Assembly: GCA_017558545.1 (NCBI GenBank) | Contig: JAFYUG010000080.1 | Location: 1 to 6,124, forward strand | Direction: 5' to 3' | Source: Oscillospiraceae bacterium | GTDB lineage: Bacteria; Bacillota; Clostridia; Oscillospirales; Oscillospiraceae | DNA: 6,124 nucleotides | Shown: positions 1-4,548 of the stretch, one piece after another | Layout of the letters: each line of letters starts with the position of its first letter | How positions within the stretch are numbered: the first letter of the stretch is position 1 | Notes under the pieces: generated by a model | What the model saw: only the letters and a program-made list of their open reading frames with translations | The model's database searches: none | Told to the model about the DNA's origin: nothing | Program-made: the position numbers and the translations under genes

Positions 1-215
1 GGTCATTGCGAGGACTTGGCTCCCCCTCTGGGGGAGCTGGCTGGCCGCAGGCCAGACTGAAAGGGCTTGCGCTCATGGCAATCCGCAACCCCCTATGCGG
101 CGGGAAGTGGGCAGCCCATTGCATTCCTGCCGGACTGCCGATTTCCACCCATCCTGTCATACCGACCGAGCGACAGCGAGTGGAGCGTATCTCTTAGTCT
201 CCCACCGGTCTTTTT
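1..215. repeat. Mosaic of intergenic hairpin repeats (REP/MITE-like), no gene
   Basis: No credible gene lies here; the open frames across it are low-complexity shadows. Two perfect hairpins sit close together: GCTCCCCC (19-26) with GGGGGAGC (30-37) around a 3-base loop, and CTGGCC (41-46) with GGCCAG (50-55) around a 3-base loop, followed by ACTGAAAGGG. This double-hairpin layout resembles a dispersed intergenic repeat that I know from Oscillospiraceae and other Clostridia. It appears to sit inside another common bacterial repeat, the 'GTCATTGCGAGGA ... TGGCAATCCGC' type, whose halves are at about 2-14 and 76-87. A third repeat-like piece, resembling 'GTCATNCNGAGCGACAGCGAGTGGAG', covers about 155-186. 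The nesting is an inference from the joined halves. The repeat families are named from memory and were not searched. Confidence 0.55.
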
Positions 216-221
216 GCTACG

Positions 222-255
222 CAAAAAATCCAGCCCCCTCTGACGAGGGGGCTGG
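222..255 (-). terminator. Rho-independent terminator of the 401-residue protein/TerB operon
   Basis: An 11-bp perfect stem, CCAGCCCCCTC (230-240) with GAGGGGGCTGG (245-255), closes a 4-base loop. Read on the minus strand it is followed by GATTTTTTGCG, so the U tract is at 223-228. It lies 46 bases past the TAA stop of the 401-codon gene, as expected for the end of that transcript. The stem may have been recruited from the neighbouring repeats, which share CCCCCTC-type stems. Confidence 0.85.
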
Positions 256-301
256 GCAGGTGCGGAGATTATTTTGTCTTGTTTGCACTGTTTTTTAGTG
301 G

Positions 302-1507
302 TTAATCCAAGTAATATTCTGCAATTTCTGAATATCTTTCTTCGTAAAGCTTATTCAGACCGCTATTGAGAAACTCATATTCAAGTTTGCAGATGAATTT
401 TGTGTCGTTGAAAACGCGGTAAAGTGTAACAAGCAAACCACCTATATCCAAGCTATTTATATCCTGAGATATTGCAGCGTAAATAATGTTGCTGGATGAT
501 GCGATTACGTTGGAATACATTATGATTTTTCTTGTTCTGGCCTGATAAAGTTCTTCTGAATATTCTTTGCCATCATCTTGGAAAATCAGTTTGCAGCCAT
601 GTACAGCAGAAACGATGGTGTTAATCAACATGGACGTGCCTGCTGACGCGCCAATTTTTATCATGTCTCCGGTACTGATATATCTTGTCAATTTTTCGAC
701 TGAGCTGTTTGAAAGAACAAGTGCCGCCCCAGGCAGTGTTATACCGCATGGGGTGTATAAATCCGTTGCGATATGAATAAGCTGTTTAATCACTGCCGCA
801 ACTACGGATTCTATGTCATCCTTAACCCTTGATACGGCTGCGTTAAGCATTTCTAATGTTGATACTGAAGAGGAGATTTCGGGATTTTTCAGTAAGTTGT
901 TGTATTTAACATGACGTGTGCTGATGATTATCTTTTTGTTGAGAGTGATAGTATTCGTAAGGATATTTGATGTTCCAAATATCAATCCTAAAACCGGGTC
1001 ATGTCCCAAGGTGGAGAAACGATGATTTGCGCCTTTGAATAGCCCCTTGCCGCCATTGGTCGCATCATAAGGAACGCCTCTTGTGGTAATTATTGCACCC
1101 AATGAGGCGTATAATCTCTTCGTATGAGGGTTTTCACCGTTATCAAACTTGCCCAACACTTTTTCTTGGAACTTATGAAGAGCGTCTTCTTTGCCACCAT
1201 TGGAGTTCGCATTTTCTATTTCAGTAATTTTGTTTATTACATAAATACGGGCACATTGAAGCATAACAGCAAAAAACAGAAAGGCCAAATCAGCGCCTTG
1301 AAGCCGAGTTCTTTCCAAAAATTCCTCTGTCAAAGCGTCAAAGTCACCTTTGTATTGCTCAATGGCAATTTCTATATCCTCATCGGAAAGGATTTTGTCA
1401 TAATAGGATTCCAGACTTTCCGCGCCTTCAATTTCCTCGAAACATCTTTCGGGAGCGACGTATCCACGATTTTCTCGTAGCTTTTTTAACTCTTGAGCCT
1501 TACTCAT
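302..1507 (-). CDS. Uncharacterised 401-aa protein paired with a TerB-like protein (GHDPxLG motif)
   Basis: I do not recognise a named family, so no biochemical role is given. The protein has an acidic, charged N-terminal helical region (about 1-70) and a hydrophobic helix at about 72-93 (LAFLFFAVMLQCARIYVI). It then has RGVPYDA at 143-149 and a very distinctive block beginning GHDPVLGLIFGTSNILT at 168-184. A second block is HIATDLYTPCGITLPG at 245-260, followed by a small-residue-rich hydrophobic segment at about 284-303. Near the end, at about 354-366, is LDIGGLLVTLYRV. These glycine/proline blocks between helices look conserved rather than random, but no nucleotide-binding or nuclease motif is visible. 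There is no signal peptide; the hydrophobic helices could be buried or membrane-associated. The ATG overlaps the TGA of the upstream TerB-like gene (ATGA), with GGAGG at 1515-1519 seven bases upstream, so translation is probably coupled and the two products probably work together. Confidence 0.85.
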   Translation of the reverse strand: MSKAQELKKLRENRGYVAPERCFEEIEGAESLESYYDKILSDEDIEIAIEQYKGDFDALTEEFLERTRLQGADLAFLFFAVMLQCARIYVINKITEIENANSNGGKEDALHKFQEKVLGKFDNGENPHTKRLYASLGAIITTRGVPYDATNGGKGLFKGANHRFSTLGHDPVLGLIFGTSNILTNTITLNKKIIISTRHVKYNNLLKNPEISSSVSTLEMLNAAVSRVKDDIESVVAAVIKQLIHIATDLYTPCGITLPGAALVLSNSSVEKLTRYISTGDMIKIGASAGTSMLINTIVSAVHGCKLIFQDDGKEYSEELYQARTRKIIMYSNVIASSSNIIYAAISQDINSLDIGGLLVTLYRVFNDTKFICKLEYEFLNSGLNKLYEERYSEIAEYYLD

Positions 1508-2166
1508 TTTGCGGCCTCCATGCGTTTGGCTAAGTAGATTTCAAAGTTGGCCTTGGCTCGTTCCTCTGCGGGACTAATGCACTCGTCGGCCATAATGATT
1601 TCATCGATGTCCTTGGAAAATTCAATTAGTGTTTCTATTCCTACGCCGTCCAGATAGGAGCAAACATCCTCAAAGGACAAATCCTCCTTGGAAGATATTT
1701 GGAAAAGCTTATTGCGAAGAGCTTCGGGTAAATCCTTGTTTTTGATAATGCTATCAAGGTCATGTTCAATTTCAAGAAGTTCGGCTTCGTCTATTGTGCC
1801 GTCGCAGCGGGCAAAATAATATGAAAGTGCGGTAGAAGCCAGACAGAAATTTGCATATTTTTTTACATAGTCAACAGCACAGATTTTTCCTGCCTTAAAC
1901 CCATCTTCGAAGGCAGATAGCTTTGCGCTTAGAAATCGGGCGTTCTTCTTTTTGTCGACATACCTGATAACAGCCATCTGAGCTTCTTTGCCTTTTTCGG
2001 TGACAGCATCCGCGGCTTTGACTATTCCGTATTTGGCGATAGCTGCACCCTCGGATAAAATTGAAGAGCCTTTTTTGACGGCTTTTTGCAGTTCCGTTGC
2101 ATGGGCATTTGTTGAATCTTTGATGTTATCCAATAATTGCGGAATTTGAGGTTTCTTTACTTTCAT
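1504..2166 (-). CDS. TerB-like domain protein, first gene of a two-gene unit
   Basis: This 220-residue protein ends in a helical domain resembling TerB (tellurite-resistance/DjlA-N type). The visible signature is a pair of acidic motifs: YFARCDGTIDEAELLEIE at about 117-134 (Asp122, Gly123, Asp127, Glu128, Glu130) and DEIIMADECISPAEERAKAN at about 188-207 (Asp194, Glu201, Glu202). In the family, such acidic residues bind a metal ion. The N-terminal 100 residues are lysine-rich, probably helical, and contain short alanine-rich stretches (about 40-66) without a clear membrane segment. TerB-like domains occur in stress and phage-response systems, including the Shango defence system, but the partner genes of Shango are absent here. 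I chose the ATG at 2166, which has GGGGG six bases upstream (2173-2177). The longer frame would need a TTG at 2220, which has no good ribosome binding site and lies almost on the promoter. The stop overlaps the next start by four bases. Confidence 0.8.
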   Translation of the reverse strand: MKVKKPQIPQLLDNIKDSTNAHATELQKAVKKGSSILSEGAAIAKYGIVKAADAVTEKGKEAQMAVIRYVDKKKNARFLSAKLSAFEDGFKAGKICAVDYVKKYANFCLASTALSYYFARCDGTIDEAELLEIEHDLDSIIKNKDLPEALRNKLFQISSKEDLSFEDVCSYLDGVGIETLIEFSKDIDEIIMADECISPAEERAKANFEIYLAKRMEAAK

Positions 2167-2234
2167 AGCCCGCCCCCGATAAAAAAGTTGGTTATTGCTG
2201 CGAAGTATGCTGATGCGCAATAGAATTTATATAA

Positions 2235-2263
2235 ATAATACCACTTAAATCCGAAAGAAGAAA
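2235..2263 (-). promoter_or_regulatory. Promoter of the TerB-like/401-aa operon (extended -10)
   Basis: The minus strand carries TATTAT at 2235-2240, preceded by TGG (2241-2243) to give an extended -10 (TGnTATTAT). A weak -35-like TTTCTT lies 17 bases upstream at 2258-2263. This would give a leader of roughly 60 bases before the ATG at 2166. The poor -35 suggests dependence on the extended -10 or on an activator. Confidence 0.5.
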
Positions 2264-2274
2264 CATCAATAAAT

Positions 2275-2320
2275 AATTTTTGCATAATTAATTCGGCAAT
2301 TAAGATTATGCGAAAAAATT
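2275..2320. promoter_or_regulatory. Long imperfect AT-rich palindrome upstream of the TerB-like operon promoter
   Basis: GCATAAT (2282-2288) pairs with ATTATGC (2305-2311), and TAATT (2289-2293) pairs with AATTA (2298-2302). The loop is CGGC, and AG (2303-2304) is bulged. Outside this, a T-rich arm (2277-2281) faces an A-rich arm (2312-2318). The element ends about 12 bases upstream of the -35-like hexamer, where an operator or activator site would fit. It also directly abuts the terminator at 2321, so it could instead be part of a compound terminator or a remnant of a mobile-element end. Confidence 0.4.
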
Positions 2321-2358
2321 AAACCCTCTTTGTCTAGGAAAACAAAGAGGGTTTTTGC
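2313..2358 (-). terminator. Terminator of the Mrr/DUF4760 unit, probably bidirectional
   Basis: The 12-bp stem AAACCCTCTTTG (2321-2332) pairs with CAAAGAGGGTTT (2343-2354) around a 10-base loop. On the minus strand the stem is followed by TTTAATTTTTT-like sequence (down to 2313), and on the plus strand by further T residues (2355-2356). It ends leftward transcription from the nuclease unit before the TerB-like operon promoter. The stem and the trailing TTTTTGC nearly duplicate the element at 4506-4545. Confidence 0.8.
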
Positions 2359-2481
2359 GTATTTGCCGCCCTTCATGGGCGCTGTATGTGTGTGCACCTA
2401 CGATAGAGGTTAGGGGTGCAGCACCACGGTAGAGTGTATCTCTTCTTGAGCCCGAACTTACCATTTTAACTTGAATAAACG
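2359..2481. other. Intergenic segment with small inverted repeats, no gene
   Basis: No gene or RNA is recognised. Visible structures are CGCCC/GGGCG around TTCAT (about 2368-2382), TGCACC with GGTGCA across about 2393-2420, and the near-perfect palindrome GGTGCAGCACC at 2415-2425. The string AGAGTGTATCTCTT near 2431-2444 resembles GGAGCGTATCTCTT in the repeat mosaic at the left end (about 183-196), so this may be a worn copy of the same kind of intergenic repeat. Confidence 0.4.
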
Positions 2482-2973
2482 TTAGCGATTATTTGTATTT
2501 TCTGGTATTGACTGGTTGTTTTTTTGTCTTATTTCAATTAACTTCTTAACCATAGTTTCAAACTCAATGTAATTTTTTTCTTTGCCTTGGCCTGTTCTTT
2601 TGTACTGAATTAAAGTGCCGCAATTATAAAATAGAGAAATCATTTGATTACCAGCCATGCGATTCAATATATCTATATTGTATGTTTTGCTATTTATTCC
2701 TACTGCAAAGTGTTCAATCAATGGCAGCGCTTTAGATAATTCTTCCCATTGGGGATCAATGCAATTCTCACAATCCATTTTACTTTTAACTAAGCTGTCA
2801 ATTTTACTTTTAGAAAGCGAAAGTAAAAAAATAAAATTTTTGCTTTCTTCAAGTTTGTCGAAAGCATGAATTGTTGCTTCTTTTCGAGTTCTGTTTCTTT
2901 CGATAAAAAACTGTATTAGTGAAAAAATAAATGCGATAAATGAAATTACAATCGCAATAATATCAGCAACCAT
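2482..2973 (-). CDS. Small single-pass membrane protein, DUF4760-like
   Basis: This 163-residue protein has one clear membrane segment at about 3-24 (IIAIVISFIAFIFSLIQFFI) followed by a basic stretch, RNRTRK, at 27-31. That predicts the bulk of the protein lies in the cytoplasm. The layout (N-terminal anchor, basic Arg/Lys-Thr region, helical body) and the segment HFAVGINSKTYNIDILNRMA (88-107) resemble DUF4760 proteins, a family of unknown function. A cysteine pair (Cys68, Cys71) is also present. The ATG at 2973 has AAAGGAG at 2982-2988, eight bases upstream. The same frame could extend to a TTG at 3099 overlapping the nuclease stop, but the extra 42 residues look non-coding and lack a ribosome binding site. 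The gene lies 118 bases behind the Mrr-type nuclease on the same strand, with no terminator between them, so it is probably co-transcribed and may act with the nuclease at the membrane. Confidence 0.75.
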   Translation of the reverse strand: MVADIIAIVISFIAFIFSLIQFFIERNRTRKEATIHAFDKLEESKNFIFLLSLSKSKIDSLVKSKMDCENCIDPQWEELSKALPLIEHFAVGINSKTYNIDILNRMAGNQMISLFYNCGTLIQYKRTGQGKEKNYIEFETMVKKLIEIRQKNNQSIPENTNNR

Positions 2974-3047
2974 TTTTGTGTCTCCTTTATCAAAGGGTGT
3001 ATATACTAAAATTGTCATGTACACATCGCCTATTTTGCACGTTCTCA

Positions 3048-3081
3048 CATGCAAGAAAATAAGAAATCTTCGAGTTGCATG
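3048..3081. repeat. Inverted repeat in the nuclease-DUF4760 gap
   Basis: CATGCAA (3048-3054) and TTGCATG (3075-3081) form perfect 7-base arms around a 20-base spacer, just after the nuclease stop codon. There is no T tract, so it is not a standard terminator. It could stabilise or process the mRNA between the two genes, or bind a regulator. Confidence 0.35.
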
Positions 3082-3091
3082 GGGGTCGTTG

Positions 3092-4339
3092 TCATTCAAT
3101 GCTTTTAAGCATTTCTTTAATTTTATTTATCTCTATTTCAATCTTGTCAGCATGGTCATTCTTAAACAAATCGAAATATTTTTCGACACTTATTCGTTCT
3201 TCATATTCTACATCTATATGATCAAATTTAAATTTGCCGTTTCCCATAGCATAGTGAATTGGTTTTATTTTCGCACAGCATATCTCAAAATGATTTCTTG
3301 ATGCCTTATAGTCATACCTCGTTTCAACCCATTCCTCAAATTCAGGAGTATCGCCAAATAGCATTTTGTTAACTTGGTTAATGCCGCATTCAATGTTAAA
3401 ATAAGAAAATAGAGACAGCAAATTCATTAATTCATAAAAACGGTATGAGGGTACATATTTCACAACATCCGGATTCATAAGATTGTTTATAATATCATTC
3501 CGATGCTCGTGATAAATTTTAGATAAGTAGTATGTTCTCCCATAAGAACTTCTGTTTTCATAATATGACAATCTCAAACTGTTCTTTTTGGTTAAAATAT
3601 CATACCGATTTTGAACATACTCAAAAAGATCAAAATTATATAATTGCGCAAAGCCTTTATACTTATGAATGTAATATGGTAAAAGTTCTAATTGTTCTTT
3701 TCCACGCTTAAAATACTTCCCTGCATACCAATCAAACAAGCGTAAATATTCTTCAGAAAAACCATCATGAATCATTGCACAAAACTCGTTACTTTCTGCG
3801 CATTGGGATTTTCTGAAGTAATCAAACATAAATGAAAAAAGGAAGTCACGACCCATTTCAACAGTGCACATATTTTGGTTTAGCATACTTTTGAAAAAAT
3901 CGTACTTAGATAAATCAAAACATCTGTGTTGAGTGAAAACATTGATTGCTGTTGTATCACCATCGGTTAGAAGACCGTTATTAAAAAGCAATTCACCTAA
4001 CTGTTCACCGTCTATTAACTCTATATTTTTATCGCTTGCAAACTTAATAGCACTCAAAGAAAAGTATCCTGTCGTCATGAGAATGCCTTTATTTGCTCTT
4101 TCAGCAGCAACAACACCATAGAGGTCGCGTACTATCGGCTCTCCAACACCACCAGAATAACGTTTGCATTGGACTATGTATTTACCTGAAAGAAAAGCCT
4201 GGTAGTTATAAGCAACTAAATCAATACCGCCATCGCCGCTTTGCTTAGTTGTTTCAACCTTGAAGCCGAGTTTTTGCAATAATGATTGGCATAAGTTCTC
4301 AAATTCTATACCAGTCAAGTTATTAACACTAACGTCCAT
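3092..4339 (-). CDS. Mrr-type restriction endonuclease with a long uncharacterised C-terminal region
   Basis: Residues about 8-120 form a textbook Mrr catalytic domain (PD-(D/E)xK fold). Visible pieces are TGIEFENLCQSLLQKLGF (9-26), SGDGGIDLVAY (34-44) with Asp40 as the likely catalytic acid, VQCKRY (56-61) with Gln57 and Lys59 completing the D-QxK site, then VGEPIVRDLYGVV (65-77), ILMTTGYFSLSAIKFA (86-101) and IELIDGEQL (106-114). Family members cut DNA, often modified (methylated) DNA, as type IV restriction enzymes. No methyltransferase is seen here, which fits that mode. Residues about 125-415 are helical, rich in Tyr and Phe, and match no domain I know; by position this region should carry target recognition or sensing. 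I prefer the ATG at 4339, which has AGGTG at 4349-4353. A GTG at 4351 would add four residues and lacks a ribosome binding site. The gene is much more AT-rich than the FAD gene beside it. Confidence 0.9.
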   Translation of the reverse strand: MDVSVNNLTGIEFENLCQSLLQKLGFKVETTKQSGDGGIDLVAYNYQAFLSGKYIVQCKRYSGGVGEPIVRDLYGVVAAERANKGILMTTGYFSLSAIKFASDKNIELIDGEQLGELLFNNGLLTDGDTTAINVFTQHRCFDLSKYDFFKSMLNQNMCTVEMGRDFLFSFMFDYFRKSQCAESNEFCAMIHDGFSEEYLRLFDWYAGKYFKRGKEQLELLPYYIHKYKGFAQLYNFDLFEYVQNRYDILTKKNSLRLSYYENRSSYGRTYYLSKIYHEHRNDIINNLMNPDVVKYVPSYRFYELMNLLSLFSYFNIECGINQVNKMLFGDTPEFEEWVETRYDYKASRNHFEICCAKIKPIHYAMGNGKFKFDHIDVEYEERISVEKYFDLFKNDHADKIEIEINKIKEMLKSIE

Positions 4340-4397
4340 ATTTCTAAACACCTACACGAGCATCGATTTTATTTGTTGTCATAATATTTGCTTAAAA

Positions 4398-4425
4398 ATT
4401 ATACCATAAACTAATTAAAAAACAA
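4398..4425 (-). promoter_or_regulatory. Promoter of the Mrr/DUF4760 unit (extended -10)
   Basis: The minus strand has a perfect -10, TATAAT, at 4398-4403, preceded by TGG to give an extended -10. A -35-like TTGTTT lies at 4420-4425 with a 16-base spacer. The leader to the ATG at 4339 would be about 50 bases. The near-consensus form suggests that the nuclease is made constitutively, unless a repressor acts here. Confidence 0.65.
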
Positions 4426-4505
4426 CGGCATAACAGAAGATAATGCTTCAATCAACATTTTCCGTCAAAGCTTCAGCGGCTTTGGATATATAGCTTGTGC
4501 GCAAT
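4426..4505. other. Intergenic segment between the FAD gene terminator and the nuclease promoter
   Basis: No gene is seen. The only structure noted is a short hairpin, CAAAGC (4466-4471) with GCTTTG (4479-4484), without a T tract. TGCGCAATA just before the terminator (about 4498-4506) recurs at about 2214-2222, beside the TerB-like operon. Confidence 0.35.
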
Positions 4506-4543
4506 AAAAACCCTCTTTGCTTTCTCAAACAAAGAGGGTTTTT
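4506..4543 (-). terminator. Terminator of the FAD oxidoreductase gene, probably bidirectional
   Basis: A 14-bp perfect stem, AAAAACCCTCTTTG (4506-4519) with CAAAGAGGGTTTTT (4530-4543), closes a 10-base loop. It begins five bases past the FAD gene stop on the minus strand. The T-rich arm lies at the 3' side in either reading direction. Stem and downstream TTTTTGC are nearly identical to the terminator at 2321-2358. Confidence 0.88.
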
Positions 4544-4548
4544 GCATT

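Noticed and set aside
6..298. Two short plus-strand open frames at the left end
   Set aside because: They run through hairpin repeats and a terminator, give odd Pro/Ser/Arg-rich translations, and have no convincing ribosome binding site.
1124..1480. Plus-strand open frame of 118 codons
   Set aside because: It is antisense to the 401-residue protein and has no ribosome binding site or recognisable domain.
2167..2220. 18-residue N-terminal extension of the TerB-like protein from a TTG
   Set aside because: There is no ribosome binding site before the TTG, it would begin almost at the predicted transcription start, and the ATG at 2166 has GGGGG at a good distance.
302..2220. Shango defence system
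   Set aside because: A TerB-like domain is present, but the helicase and ATPase partners of Shango are not; the second gene shows no NTPase motifs.
3048..3081. Terminator between the nuclease and the DUF4760-like gene
   Set aside because: The inverted repeat has only 7-base AT-containing arms, a 20-base loop and no T tract, so read-through into the next gene is expected.
2974..3099. 42-residue N-terminal extension of the DUF4760-like protein from a TTG
   Set aside because: An AAAGGAG site precedes the ATG at 2973, the membrane anchor starts right there, and the extension looks like intergenic sequence.
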